Below, in pieces: positions 1-11,623 of a stretch of 64,000 bases of DNA. The notes below the pieces were generated by a model, which saw only the letters and a list, made by a program, of their open reading frames with translations, was not told the DNA's origin and ran no database searches. The position numbers were made by a program, and so were the translations under genes. The stretch comes from Lewinellaceae bacterium (lineage in GTDB: Bacteria; Bacteroidota; Bacteroidia; Chitinophagales; Saprospiraceae), in assembly GCA_020636405.1 (NCBI GenBank), contig JACJXW010000004.1, positions 2,220,001 to 2,284,000 of the forward strand, written 5' to 3'. Each line of letters starts with the position of its first letter. Position 1 is the stretch's first letter.

Positions 1-62
1 CATGATGTTAATCATGGTGTAAATCGAGCAAAGAGCGCTGAAAGGAAAAGCCTTTACCGGCG

Positions 63-2848
<2,786 letters not shown>

Positions 2849-2970
2849 AAGGTAGAAGCACACCCTTCAAGCGCACTTTGCTGTCCTTATTCTCTCCCTA
2901 CACTTGTCTTTAAAAGCAAAAGCCCGCCATCCTTCCCCCCTTCGGGGGATAAGAGGGGGGCTAAGAACTG

Positions 2971-3080
<110 letters not shown>

Positions 3081-3095
3081 TCAATACAACATCAT

Positions 3096-3132
3096 GCCCC
3101 TGTACGCTCCGCGTGCAGGGGCTTCTTCGTTT
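3096..3132 (+). terminator. Rho-independent terminator of the rRNA operon
   Basis: A 12-bp stem (GCCCCTGTACGC with GCGTGCAGGGGC, one G-U pair) and a 3-base TCC loop are followed by a T-rich tract (TTCTTCGTTT). It lies 16 bases after 5S rRNA, where an rRNA operon terminator is expected. Confidence 0.85.
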
Positions 3133-3162
3133 CGCCTCCCGGCATCGCCCGATGAGCTTTCC

Positions 3163-3540
3163 CTAATCAAAGTCTGGAAATTTTAACCTCAGGAATGCCT
3201 TAATATGCAGAACCTCCTCCTTTAGGCTCCCTTTTTTACTTTCCTGGCTCCCTTGGGCTTGATAAGGCGCCTGCTCCTCCTCTGTAACATAAACACGGGG
3301 CGCCGGCTCTTCCTTGAGAAACTTATTCCCCCGCCCCAACAACAACCAATTTGGGCTAACATCCAACCGCTCGAAAAGCAGTAATGTCTGGCCCAAGGTG
3401 AGATTCGATTTCCCGCCCTTTTCAATATGCGAATAAGTCGACTGGCTGATGTCCATTTTTTCAGCGAACTCTTCCTGCGTCATGCCCAATGAATGCCTTA
3501 ACCACTTCAATCGGGATTTAATTTCATTGAAATTTTCCAT
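3163..3540 (-). CDS. XRE-family helix-turn-helix transcriptional regulator
   Basis: Small DNA-binding protein of 125 residues. The N-terminal two thirds is a Cro/CI-type HTH: residues about 5-65 contain LGMTQEEFAEKMDISQSTYSHIEKG, shown here only as its core elements MTQEEFA, ISQSTYSHIEKG and TLLLFERLDVSPNWLL. The C-terminal part (residues 70-125) is charged and has no recognisable domain. It is transcribed away from the Cys-rich lipoprotein at 3681, with a 140-bp AT-rich intergenic region containing an inverted repeat at 3550-3573. That layout suggests autoregulation and control of the divergent gene, which is an inference. Base composition is AT-richer than most of the window. Confidence 0.85.
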   Translation of the reverse strand: MENFNEIKSRLKWLRHSLGMTQEEFAEKMDISQSTYSHIEKGGKSNLTLGQTLLLFERLDVSPNWLLLGRGNKFLKEEPAPRVYVTEEEQAPYQAQGSQESKKGSLKEEVLHIKAFLRLKFPDFD

Positions 3541-3549
3541 TTATTTGTC

Positions 3550-3573
3550 TTTTACTTGGTTTTTATCGTAAAA
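3550..3573. promoter_or_regulatory. Candidate operator of the XRE regulator (inverted repeat)
   Basis: TTTTAC at 3550 and GTAAAA ending at 3573 form a 6-bp inverted repeat with 12 bases between the arms. It lies about 10 bases upstream of the XRE start codon, in the divergent intergenic region. Position and symmetry fit an XRE operator; binding is not shown. Confidence 0.4.
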
Positions 3574-3680
3574 ATAAATAAATTCAATTCGTTTTTATTG
3601 GTTTTACACATCTTAGTGCGCAAGAGGTAAAAATCAAAAAGAATAATTCTATTTATTTTTTTACCCTTAAACGCTCTATT

Positions 3681-4463
3681 ATGAAATCCAAAACCACAAA
3701 CCCAATTCTCCGTGTTCTCCTGCTTTTTGCACTACTGGCCCCCGGCGCCTGTACCCAACATGACAGCACCGAATTTTCTGTGGAAGATTACATGCGCTCG
3801 GTACTGGCAGGCAACGACTACAAGGAACTCGTATTAGCAGCCCATGAGATTGTTCTGTCCACCGAAAATCACTACTGGGCTCTGGCCGAAGCGGCAAGAA
3901 CTGACGCCAACCACCTCATTTCCGCCTGGGAACCCGAGCGGGCTTTTACCGAGGCGGATTTCACTTTGATGAAAAACACCCTGGGCCTTGAGGGCGAGGC
4001 ATTCCGACAGTTGGTAAAAAAAATCGAAATGTTGACGAACCGCATTTTAGCCGAGATACCGGAAAAAGAGAAACACCATACCGTTGCTGTAATGGAGGAG
4101 CTTGGAAAACACATTTTTAAAGATGTAGAGGTGATGCGCGTCGCTATGAGAGGGGCGGAGTGTTGTCCCCAGTCCCCGAATTGCGCTGAGCAGTTTTCTT
4201 GTATGAGTGGCGTCTGTTCTGAATACAATCGTTGCAAAAGTGGAGCATCAAGCGGAGGGTACAGCCTTTTTTCAGGAAGTATACTGACGGGATCCAGTCT
4301 CGGTACAATCATTGCTCCGGGGCCGGGTACATCATTTGGTACCGCTTTGGGATTCTCCATTGGAGTGGTCGCTGGCACAGTTTACTGGGGCTATTCCAGC
4401 TCAGAGTGTAGAAGATTGAGGGATACAAACTGTAATTTTTGCAAAACCTTCAATCCTTGTTAA
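3681..4463 (+). CDS. Cys-rich putative lipoprotein with glycine-rich membrane segment, function unknown
   Basis: A 260-residue protein that I do not recognise. The N terminus is a signal peptide (residues 1-24) ending LLAPGAC, a weak lipobox that could acylate Cys24. Residues 30-150 look alpha-helical. Then comes a cysteine cluster (AECCPQSPNC, FSCMSGVCSEYNRC) and a glycine-zipper-like hydrophobic stretch around residues 200-240 (GTSFGTALGFSIGVVAG). The last residues contain three more cysteines (CNFCKTFNPC). The protein is probably exported or in the envelope, and may insert in a membrane. The next gene, only 10 bases downstream, encodes a small membrane protein, so the two look co-transcribed. 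The glycine zipper next to a small membrane partner recalls secreted toxin/immunity pairs, but nothing in the sequence proves this. Confidence 0.6.
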   Translation: MKSKTTNPILRVLLLFALLAPGACTQHDSTEFSVEDYMRSVLAGNDYKELVLAAHEIVLSTENHYWALAEAARTDANHLISAWEPERAFTEADFTLMKNTLGLEGEAFRQLVKKIEMLTNRILAEIPEKEKHHTVAVMEELGKHIFKDVEVMRVAMRGAECCPQSPNCAEQFSCMSGVCSEYNRCKSGASSGGYSLFSGSILTGSSLGTIIAPGPGTSFGTALGFSIGVVAGTVYWGYSSSECRRLRDTNCNFCKTFNPC

Positions 4464-4473
4464 ATCGTTGAAT

Positions 4474-4767
4474 ATGTCAGAAATTATGGGCTTTTTTCAA
4501 CCAGGAAAAGAAGAGCAAAAACTGTCAAAGAAAAATCTTGCAATAGGCAGGGTATTAATAATATCGGCGCTCCTCGTCGTATTTCTCGATTATTTCATTT
4601 CGAAGAATTCGTGGGCTTACACCGGTTTTTCTTTAAAGGTTGTCTACCTGTGTATGATGTTCTTAGGCGTTTACTTGGTAAGTAAACGAACATTGGTATT
4701 CCTTCTAATTGGAACCATGCTTTTTGCCCTACTACTCTTTTTCCTCGAGGTAGTAATATATCCGTGA
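4474..4767 (+). CDS. Small integral membrane protein, function unknown
   Basis: A 97-residue protein with a short soluble N terminus containing a basic run (KEEQKLSKKN), followed by three hydrophobic segments at roughly residues 25-45, 50-68 and 73-93. I chose ATG 4474; an in-frame TTG lies 6 bases upstream at 4468. It begins about 10 bases after the Cys-rich lipoprotein stop and is followed by a strong terminator at 4795, so the two genes form a closed two-gene unit. An immunity or partner role for the upstream protein is possible but unsupported by homology. Confidence 0.6.
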   Translation: MSEIMGFFQPGKEEQKLSKKNLAIGRVLIISALLVVFLDYFISKNSWAYTGFSLKVVYLCMMFLGVYLVSKRTLVFLLIGTMLFALLLFFLEVVIYP

Positions 4768-4794
4768 AGCTTGAAGCGCAATTGGCATTGCCGT

Positions 4795-4838
4795 AGCCTG
4801 GCTGAACGTTACCCTCTTGTTCAGCCAGGCTTTTGTTT
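4795..4838 (+). terminator. Rho-independent terminator after the lipoprotein/membrane-protein pair
   Basis: A perfect 13-bp stem (AGCCTGGCTGAAC at 4795 with GTTCAGCCAGGCT ending at 4831) has an 11-base loop and is followed by TTTGTTT. It closes the 3681-4767 unit. Confidence 0.85.
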
Positions 4839-5011
4839 ACTATTACAGCGGTGGCTGACAAGGCCGGTTATTTCGCCATTCAGGGGATGGCTTTTATTTC
4901 CTCCCAAATTTTTGCAAATTTACTTAGTCATAATACATCTTGTTCTATTCGATGCAAAAGCAATATCTTTTCCTGATTCCCAGGAAGGGGATATGCATTT
5001 AAAAGGGAATT

Positions 5012-8000
5012 ATGAGAATAAGCATAGTCATCGTACTGACTATGATCAGCTGGCTGTTTTTAACCGCACAACCGGAACCTCCCACCGGGCATGTGACGAA
5101 CATACTCGGCCTGATGGGGATCGAAGAAGAGAAGCTAAATGATATTAAGGAGGACTGGAACGGTTTTATCTGGTTAGCCAGAAATGACGGCCTTTACCGG
5201 TATGATGGTACTACCCTAAAACACTATACCCAATCCGGAGGCCCAGGGGGCTTGCCTCACAACGAAGTCCTGAATATTCTGATCGATCATGAACGGCGGG
5301 AATTATGGCTGGGTACATCTTTAGGGCTTTGCCGGCTGGACCCCGTCACCGAAAAAACAATTACCTACCAATTCGATTTTTCCAACCCCAATAGCCTCGC
5401 TGACAATGTGGTGGCTTATGTATTTAAGGACAGTGATGGAAGGATCTGGGTGGGATGTTACAATCATGGACTAAGCCTTTTTCGGGACGAAACGGATGAT
5501 TTTCAGAATTTCTATTTTGAGATCCCCAAGATCGACTCTTTACAAATCGTCCACCCGAATCTTAATGAGAGCAGGGTCAATTCCTTTAAATTCATCATTG
5601 AGGATAATCAGAATAAGAACCTCCTGTGGTTAGGGACCCCGCTGGGCTTGGTTGGTTTCGATAAACGCTCCGGTTCCTTTCGGTGGCCTTTTATGGAAAA
5701 GCCCTCCGAAGACGATTATCTGATGAAATCCGTCAATTTTATCTATCCATTTGAGGATCAATTGCTGGTTGGTACCTGGGGATCAGCCTACGTATTTAAC
5801 ATTGGGCCGGGGACCATTGAGCTGATCCGGCCCGATGTGGAAAAAAACAGCGATTTTGAATACGTGACCAATATTTACAGGACTACGGAAGGTAAAATGT
5901 GGATCTCGTTCAGTAAGGGCCTGGTCAGTTATGATATGGAAAGCGGGCAAATAGAAAAGGCATGGGCAGATATTCCCGAATTGAATCAATACAGGGGAAT
6001 TCGTTTGGTGGACAGTGGCGGCCGCTTTTGGATACGTTCCTCCCAAACAACCGTTCTTTATGATCCTCTTAAGCAGATCACGGAAAACTTTGTGACCGAG
6101 AAAGTGATATTTCGCCAGCCGCATGTATTCAAAAAATGGGAAGAAGGCCAGCTCGTCCTGCTTACCTCCCAGCCGGATCAATATCATATTTTCGACCTTG
6201 CGACACAGCGGTGGCAAAGTTTTTCCTTTATTACAGACGACATAGATTGGGAGGAGATCCTTTGGAATGATATCCTGAAAATGGATAGCCATCATTGGTT
6301 GTTGCTGGACAAAACCCATTTATATACGCTGGATACAAGGACCCACCGCTTACAAATTTTGGAGCTGGACACCGGAAATGAGCTACCGTATTTTACCAAG
6401 GGCCTTATCGATTCGCAAGGCTTCCTTTGGCTGGCTACGCAACGGATAGGATTGTTCAGGGTAAACCTGGCTACGGGCGAAAAGCAACATTTTATCGATG
6501 AATTGAACTCCCCCTCTTCTTCGTCACTGTATACCTGGATCACGGATTTACATATGGATCGCGAGGGGCATATCTGGGTCCGCCTGGCTCGGAGCTATGC
6601 CATTTACGACCCTGATACGGGAAAATTTCAGGTGTTTTCTCATCACCAGTATCCCCACAGGACTTTTCGTTATATCCAGAATTTTGCGGAATCCGCTAAC
6701 GGAACGGTATGGATTGCCAGTATGGACGAAGGATTTGGCAGGACGGATGCACGGAATTTAGAGGCAGGCATTATAGAAAGATTCTCGGCAGATGAGGGGC
6801 TGTTAAGCAACCAGATCCTGCAAATGGAGTTTGGAAAGGATGCAGAGCTATTGATCTTGTCCAAAAAGGGGTTAACTGTTTTTGATACGGAAAAGAGAAG
6901 CATTCAAAACGTTACCTGGGATTGGGGCATCCCCCGTTCGGCCCTTTTTGTTCCGCTTTCTGATAACCGGATCGCGTTTGCAATGGAACAGGGCGGTATA
7001 GGCATTCTTAGCCAGGAAAAGATCCTATCCAGGAGGGCTATTCCCCGGCCCTATATTACTCAGGTTAATGTGGACGGGAAGGCCGTTTATCGGTCGGGAA
7101 ATCGCATTTCCCTTAATGAGATAGAGATCCACTCCGGCCGGGATAACCTGTTTTTTGAATTTTCTGCGATGAGCTATTCCAGCCCCAAGCAATTTGCCTA
7201 TCAGCTGGAAGGGTACAGCAATCAATGGAATGAAACTGCGGGCCTCCGGAGTGCCTCCTATTCCAATCTTTCACCCGGAGATTATACCTTTCGGCTCAAG
7301 GTGCGGCAATTCGGGGGAGAATGGAGCGAGGAAACCGTTCTGAACGTATTTCTGGTTCCCAGGTGGTGGGAAACGGGCTGGTTTAAAGGGGCCCTTCTGG
7401 CATTACTCCTGTTTTTAGGATACCGGGCCTACAGATGGCGTTTGGAGGAAGCTAAAAGGAAGGAACGGGTCAAGGCCGCTTTTCAACGTAAGCTCGATGA
7501 AGTGGAAATGCAGGCCCTGCGATCCCAGATGAACCCCCATTTTTTGTTTAATTCTCTAAATTCCATCCAGCATTATATTATCAATAACAAATCACAGGAA
7601 GCGATCGAATACCTGGACCGGTTTTCCCGGTTGGTACGCCTGATCCTTCAGAACAGCCGGTCCAAATTAGTTCCTCTTGCCGACGAACTGGAGGCCCTAC
7701 AATTGTACATGGAACTGGAAAGCCTTCGTTTCAAGGTTAAGTTTGACCATATCATTGAGGTGGACCCCTCTATTAATCCAGGGGAACTGGAGATCCCACC
7801 TATGTTGATGCAGCCCTTTGTGGAAAATGCGATCTGGCACGGGATACAGCATAAGGGGGAAAAAGGAACCGTGCTGATCAAAATAGAAAGGGCCGGAGAG
7901 CAACTCATCTGTACAATTGAGGACGATGGTATTGGCCGGGAGGCTACCGCAAAACTGAAAATAAATTCCAAAAGGGGCCATCGGTCCATGGGGCTGAAGA

Positions 8001-8128
8001 TCACCCAGGATCGCCTGGAAATGATTAACCATTCCCGGAATGGAGTAGCTACAGTTGAGGTCATCGACCTGTATGACCAGGCCAATCAGGCCACCGGTAC
8101 GCGGGTTGTCTTTCGCTTGCCATTATAG
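5012..8128 (+). CDS. Two-component-regulator-propeller sensor histidine kinase (LytS type)
   Basis: Membrane sensor kinase of 1038 residues. A signal peptide (1-19) is followed by a long periplasmic sensor of regulator-propeller repeats (WLARNDGLYRYDG, LWLGTSLGLCRLD, RIWVGCYNHGLSLF and others, about 45-660) and a Y_Y_Y immunoglobulin-like domain (about 690-780, ending LKVRQFGGEWSEE). One membrane span lies near 790-808. The cytoplasmic part is a His_kinase domain with QMNPHFLFNSLNS (phospho-acceptor His843) and an HATPase region with N box FVENAIWHG and DDGIGR. Such kinases usually phosphorylate a LytTR response regulator encoded next door. None is present here, so the partner is elsewhere or missing. 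The ATG follows a purine-rich stretch (GGGAATT). Confidence 0.93.
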   Translation: MRISIVIVLTMISWLFLTAQPEPPTGHVTNILGLMGIEEEKLNDIKEDWNGFIWLARNDGLYRYDGTTLKHYTQSGGPGGLPHNEVLNILIDHERRELWLGTSLGLCRLDPVTEKTITYQFDFSNPNSLADNVVAYVFKDSDGRIWVGCYNHGLSLFRDETDDFQNFYFEIPKIDSLQIVHPNLNESRVNSFKFIIEDNQNKNLLWLGTPLGLVGFDKRSGSFRWPFMEKPSEDDYLMKSVNFIYPFEDQLLVGTWGSAYVFNIGPGTIELIRPDVEKNSDFEYVTNIYRTTEGKMWISFSKGLVSYDMESGQIEKAWADIPELNQYRGIRLVDSGGRFWIRSSQTTVLYDPLKQITENFVTEKVIFRQPHVFKKWEEGQLVLLTSQPDQYHIFDLATQRWQSFSFITDDIDWEEILWNDILKMDSHHWLLLDKTHLYTLDTRTHRLQILELDTGNELPYFTKGLIDSQGFLWLATQRIGLFRVNLATGEKQHFIDELNSPSSSSLYTWITDLHMDREGHIWVRLARSYAIYDPDTGKFQVFSHHQYPHRTFRYIQNFAESANGTVWIASMDEGFGRTDARNLEAGIIERFSADEGLLSNQILQMEFGKDAELLILSKKGLTVFDTEKRSIQNVTWDWGIPRSALFVPLSDNRIAFAMEQGGIGILSQEKILSRRAIPRPYITQVNVDGKAVYRSGNRISLNEIEIHSGRDNLFFEFSAMSYSSPKQFAYQLEGYSNQWNETAGLRSASYSNLSPGDYTFRLKVRQFGGEWSEETVLNVFLVPRWWETGWFKGALLALLLFLGYRAYRWRLEEAKRKERVKAAFQRKLDEVEMQALRSQMNPHFLFNSLNSIQHYIINNKSQEAIEYLDRFSRLVRLILQNSRSKLVPLADELEALQLYMELESLRFKVKFDHIIEVDPSINPGELEIPPMLMQPFVENAIWHGIQHKGEKGTVLIKIERAGEQLICTIEDDGIGREATAKLKINSKRGHRSMGLKITQDRLEMINHSRNGVATVEVIDLYDQANQATGTRVVFRLPL

Positions 8129-8291
8129 GGGGCATGAAAATGAAGGGAACCGTCCTCAAACTTTTCTTTTTCTCCTGGAAAAAGGGAGATGGATCGACTA
8201 CAAAAGTGGATAAACAGGATTAAAAGCTTGCTCGCTTTTGACTCTTCATCGAAATTTGAACGAACTCTGATCGAAACCTGAAATATTAAAA

Positions 8292-9347
8292 ATGAAACTT
8301 CCTTACCTACTTTTTGCGGTGTGCCTGTTCCCTGCTCTGGCCGCCCATTCCCAGGCCCGGCCGGAAAACCTCTTCTACATGGTCGACACGCCGGAGTCGC
8401 TGGAGAGCTTTCAGAAAAATGCCGCCCAGATCTCCATCGTCTGTCCGCAAACCTTCCTGGTCAGTAAAGAAGGCGTACTCACCGGCTCGGTGGATCCCCG
8501 GGTGCTGGAGATCGCCCAAGCCAATGGTGTAAAGGTAGTGCCGCTGATCGTCAATAAAGGCTTCGACCAGCAACTGCTGCACGACATCGTTTCCAACCCC
8601 GCGTCTCGCCGGCGTTCCATCGAGATGATGCTCGAATACGCCCGTCGCTACGGCCTGGCCGGCTGGCAGTTCGACCTGGAAGGACTTCACATTTCCGACC
8701 GCGACAGCTTTACCTTGTATTTCCGGGAGACGGCGGAAGCCCTCCACCAGGAAGGGCTTCAACTTTCGGCCGCAGTGGTCCACGCCCTGGAGAATGTAGG
8801 CGGCCCCGGCATGTACCAGCGTTTCCTGTATGAGAACTGGCGGGCGGGCTACGCCTTGAAAGAACTGTCGGAGATCGGCGATTTTATTTCTATAATGACT
8901 TACGACCAGCATACCCGCCGTACGCCCCCAGGGCCGGTCGCCGGCATCGAATGGGTGGAACAGGTGATACAGTACCTGCTTTCAGAAGGGATCGCTCCGG
9001 AGAAAATATCGATGGGCATTCCTTCCTACTCAGTCCACTGGTATGCGGATTATACCGAGGAGCGGGGCGGCTTCTCTAACGGACGGCAGGTCGGCTACGA
9101 CTGGGTGCAACACCTGCTGGGGAAATACGGCGCTACCCCGCAATGGCACGAAAAAGCCGGCTGCCACTATGCTTTCTGGGACAACGGCGGGGTGTTCGAG
9201 TACCTGTTCATCGAGGATGCCGAGTCTTTGAAGCTGAAACTCGGCCTGCTGAAAAAATACAACCTCAGAGGCATCTCGGTATGGGTGCTGGGCAGGGAAG
9301 ACCCCCGGTTTTGGGAGGTGCTGAAACAGATGACGCTAAAAAAATGA
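8292..9347 (+). CDS. Secreted glycoside hydrolase family 18 protein
   Basis: A 351-residue protein with a signal peptide (residues 1-20, ending AAHSQA). The GH18 barrel carries GWQFDLEGLH at 125-134, matching the DxE end of the family catalytic motif, with Asp128 and Glu130 as the expected catalytic pair. Other barrel landmarks are FISIMTYDQH, where GH18 enzymes have the M-Y-D strand, and ISMGIPSYSVHWY. The family hydrolyses beta-1,4-GlcNAc linkages in chitin or peptidoglycan-like glycans, or has become a binding-only protein. The layout, with no chitin-binding or LysM domain, resembles the YaaH/di-N-acetylchitobiase branch. Exact substrate cannot be read from the sequence. It stands alone between the sensor kinase and sufS. 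Confidence 0.85.
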   Translation: MKLPYLLFAVCLFPALAAHSQARPENLFYMVDTPESLESFQKNAAQISIVCPQTFLVSKEGVLTGSVDPRVLEIAQANGVKVVPLIVNKGFDQQLLHDIVSNPASRRRSIEMMLEYARRYGLAGWQFDLEGLHISDRDSFTLYFRETAEALHQEGLQLSAAVVHALENVGGPGMYQRFLYENWRAGYALKELSEIGDFISIMTYDQHTRRTPPGPVAGIEWVEQVIQYLLSEGIAPEKISMGIPSYSVHWYADYTEERGGFSNGRQVGYDWVQHLLGKYGATPQWHEKAGCHYAFWDNGGVFEYLFIEDAESLKLKLGLLKKYNLRGISVWVLGREDPRFWEVLKQMTLKK

Positions 9348-9418
9348 CCTGCCTGCTTATAAACCGGGAATTGCCAATAAATTTACAACCATTTCTCTTT
9401 TAAAACTGTCCTGAAGAA

Positions 9419-9475
9419 TAGACTATATTCGGCGAACGGCCAACGGCAGACGGTTAACAGGTCCCCAATAGTCTA
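9419..9475. repeat. Inverted repeat upstream of sufS
   Basis: TAGACTAT at 9419 and ATAGTCTA ending at 9475 form an 8-bp perfect inverted repeat around a loop made of repeated short words (CGAACGG, CCAACGG, CAGACGG). It ends about 38 bases before the sufS start. It could be a leader hairpin or one of the short-word intergenic repeats common in this genome. Confidence 0.4.
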
Positions 9476-9512
9476 GTGTAGGATACATTTTTTGAAAGGA
9501 TACAACTAAACC

Positions 9513-10724
9513 ATGCTCGACCCAGCAAAAATCAGGCAGCAGTTCCCCATCTTCGCCCACTATCCGCAGCTGGCCTACCTGGACAATGCCGCTACGACGC
9601 AAAAACCGAAAGCCGTCATCGACACCATCACCAACTTCTACGAGAAGGGCAACGCCAATATCCACCGCGGCGTTTATGGGCTGGCTGTCCAGGCCACGCA
9701 GCAGTACGAGGCGGTCCGGCAGAAGGTGGCCGGCCTGATCGGCGCCCCCAAGCCGGGAACGATCGTTTACACTACCGGAACCACCGCCGGCATCAACCTC
9801 GTGGCGCAGTCTTTCCTGGAGCCGCGCCTGCAGGCGGGCGATGAGGTGGTGATCTCCTTCATGGAACACCACGCCAACCTCATCCCCTGGCAGATGGCCT
9901 GTAAACGTACCGGGGCGAAACTTCGGGTGATCCCGATGAGCCAGGACGGTATACTCGACAGGGAGGCCTATAGGAATATGCTTTCCCCTCGCACCCGAAT
10001 GGTGGCCCTGGTGCACGTCTCCAATACGCTGGGCACCATCAACCCCATCGAAGAGATGATCTCCCTGGCTCATCAGCAGAGTATACCAGTACTGGTAGAC
10101 GGCGCCCAGAGCATCGCTCATTTCCCGATCGACGTGCAGGCGCTGGACGTGGACTTCTTCGTATTTTCCGGCCACAAGATGTTCGGCCCGACCGGAGTGG
10201 GCATTCTGTACGGAAAGGAAGCGCATCTTGCGGCCATGCCTCCCTATCAGTTCGGGGGAGATATGATCCGCGATGTCGCTTTTGAGGAGACCATTTTTGC
10301 GGAGGCTCCCCAGCGCTTTGAGGCAGGTACTATGCCTATTGCCGGGGTCATCGGGTTGGGCGCGGCGGTGGATTTCCTGCAGACGCTGGACAAAACCGAG
10401 ATCCGGCAGCACTTGAAACAGCTGGGGCAGGCTGCCCGGGAGGAACTCCAAAGGATAGAGGGCCTGCGCGTGATCGGCAATGCCGCGCAGGCTACGGCCA
10501 TTGTTTCCTTTGTGATGGAAAATGTCCATCCCCACGACGTGGCTACCTTCCTGGCCGAAGACCAGGTCGCCGTCCGGGCCGGCCATCACTGCACCCAGCC
10601 CATTATGGACTTTTTTGAGATTGCGGGCACTACCCGCGCCTCCTTTTCTATCTATAATGAAATGTGGGAGGTGGAACAGCTGGCCCGCAGCCTCAAGAAC
10701 ATACAGCATTTTTTCTCAGTGTAA
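9513..10724 (+). CDS. sufS: Cysteine desulfurase SufS
   Basis: PLP-dependent cysteine desulfurase of 403 residues, which removes sulfur from L-cysteine as an enzyme persulfide for Fe-S cluster assembly. The N terminus has the SufS/CsdA signature YLDNAATTQKPKAVID and NANIHRGVY. The PLP lysine lies in FSGHKMFGPTG (Lys222), and the persulfide cysteine is in RAGHHCTQP (Cys360). Full family length with no truncation. It is followed after 76 bases by sufU, the usual sulfur acceptor partner in bacteria that lack SufE. No sufBCD genes are in the window, so this pair is apart from the scaffold genes or serves another sulfur acceptor. Confidence 0.95.
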   Translation: MLDPAKIRQQFPIFAHYPQLAYLDNAATTQKPKAVIDTITNFYEKGNANIHRGVYGLAVQATQQYEAVRQKVAGLIGAPKPGTIVYTTGTTAGINLVAQSFLEPRLQAGDEVVISFMEHHANLIPWQMACKRTGAKLRVIPMSQDGILDREAYRNMLSPRTRMVALVHVSNTLGTINPIEEMISLAHQQSIPVLVDGAQSIAHFPIDVQALDVDFFVFSGHKMFGPTGVGILYGKEAHLAAMPPYQFGGDMIRDVAFEETIFAEAPQRFEAGTMPIAGVIGLGAAVDFLQTLDKTEIRQHLKQLGQAAREELQRIEGLRVIGNAAQATAIVSFVMENVHPHDVATFLAEDQVAVRAGHHCTQPIMDFFEIAGTTRASFSIYNEMWEVEQLARSLKNIQHFFSV

Positions 10725-10727
10725 AAC

Positions 10728-10800
10728 CCCAACATCCCAACGTCATAACGTCCCAACATCCCAACATCACAACATCCCAACATCACAACATCCCAACATC
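10728..10800 (+). repeat. Short tandem word repeat between sufS and sufU
   Basis: About eight copies of a 9-10 base word (CCCAACATC, CAACGTC, ACAACATC) fill the entire gap between the sufS stop and the sufU ATG. Similar words recur at 62636-62690 (reverse orientation) and 63057-63198. Confidence 0.75.
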
Positions 10801-11238
10801 ATGAACGACCGCCTCAAGCAACTCTACCAGTCCGTCATCCTGAAGCACCACAAGGAGCCGGTGCATTTCGAAAAGAACGAAACGGCCGCCTATGTCCTGG
10901 AAGCCTATAACCCTCTCTGTGGGGATAAATTCCAACTGTTCTTTGAGGTTCGGGATGGTGTGGTTGCGGATATGAGTTTCTACGGGTATGGCTGCGCCAT
11001 TTCAAAGGCGTCGGCTTCCGTGTTGGTCAAAAAGATGGAGGGGCAGCCCGTAGAGGAAGCCCTGGCACTTTGCCGGGCATTCCTGGCCATGCTCCAGGCT
11101 GAGCAAGAGCAGCCGGAAACTGCCGATGAAGAACTGGCGGCCTTCACCGCTGCCCGGGCCTTTCCGGGGCGAATGAAGTGTGCGACGCTGAGTTGGGAAG
11201 AGATGGAGCAATTTCTGGTAGGCCTGGAGGGGGATTAA
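10801..11238 (+). CDS. sufU: SufU-type iron-sulfur assembly / sulfurtransferase protein
   Basis: A 145-residue IscU-fold protein. It has the three conserved zinc/sulfur-binding cysteines: NPLCGDKF (Cys40), YGCAISKAS (Cys65) and RMKCATLSW near the C terminus. The region between the second and third cysteines has the insertion typical of SufU compared with IscU, and the FPGRMKC form of the third motif also points to SufU. SufU accepts persulfide from SufS. The ATG at 10801 was chosen because the protein begins with the usual family start (LYQSVILKHHKEP); the longer in-frame upstream extension is repeat DNA and overlaps sufS. A hairpin follows at 11242. Confidence 0.92.
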   Translation: MNDRLKQLYQSVILKHHKEPVHFEKNETAAYVLEAYNPLCGDKFQLFFEVRDGVVADMSFYGYGCAISKASASVLVKKMEGQPVEEALALCRAFLAMLQAEQEQPETADEELAAFTAARAFPGRMKCATLSWEEMEQFLVGLEGD

Positions 11239-11241
11239 GTG

Positions 11242-11284
11242 GGAAGTCGGAAATGGCACATTCCTTCCTGCTTCCGACTTCCAA
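11242..11284 (+). terminator. Hairpin after sufU, possible terminator
   Basis: GGAAGTCGGAA (11242) pairs perfectly with TTCCGACTTCC (ending 11282) around a 19-base loop, starting 4 bases after the sufU stop. It has no T-tract after it, so it may be a 3' stabilising hairpin rather than a terminator. Confidence 0.45.
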
Positions 11285-11462
11285 ATCTGATGCGGAGTAA
11301 CTAGCAGCCTTGGCAAGCGAAAGTCCCTTCCTTTCACTGCCGAAGTGGTACAAAGACGGGGGCGGGGGTATAGCCGTCAGGTTTAGGTTTGACATATAGA
11401 AATCACTTTAATAACTCATAGTGAAGGTCAGATTGCCTGCCACAATCTTAACCTGCCACACG

Positions 11463-11550
11463 AGATTTTTGATGTTTGATTTTTGATCTTCGATTTGCGA
11501 TGTTCCTGCCAAATCAAACATCGCAAATCGAAGATCGAATATCGCAAATT
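11463..11550. repeat. Fold-back repeat of the ATCGCAAATC family
   Basis: The left arm is made of GATTTTTGAT / GATTTGCGAT words. The right arm carries the reverse complement, with a run of 20 matching bases between the arms (GATCTTCGATTTGCGATGTT against its complement) and a loop of about 12. It sits in the 386-bp gap between sufU and the cytolysin-like gene, which contains no other feature. Sister copies occur at 24513, 31755, 39905 and 42419. Confidence 0.7.
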
Positions 11551-11623
11551 AGATTCTTGATGTCTGTTTAAGGGTACGGGTATTGTGATTTCTAAAGCTG
11601 ATGGCAATGGGGTTGGGGGAGGC

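Noticed and set aside
1..62. tRNA gene in the rRNA spacer
   Set aside because: Only the last 62 bases of the spacer are in the window and none form a tRNA.
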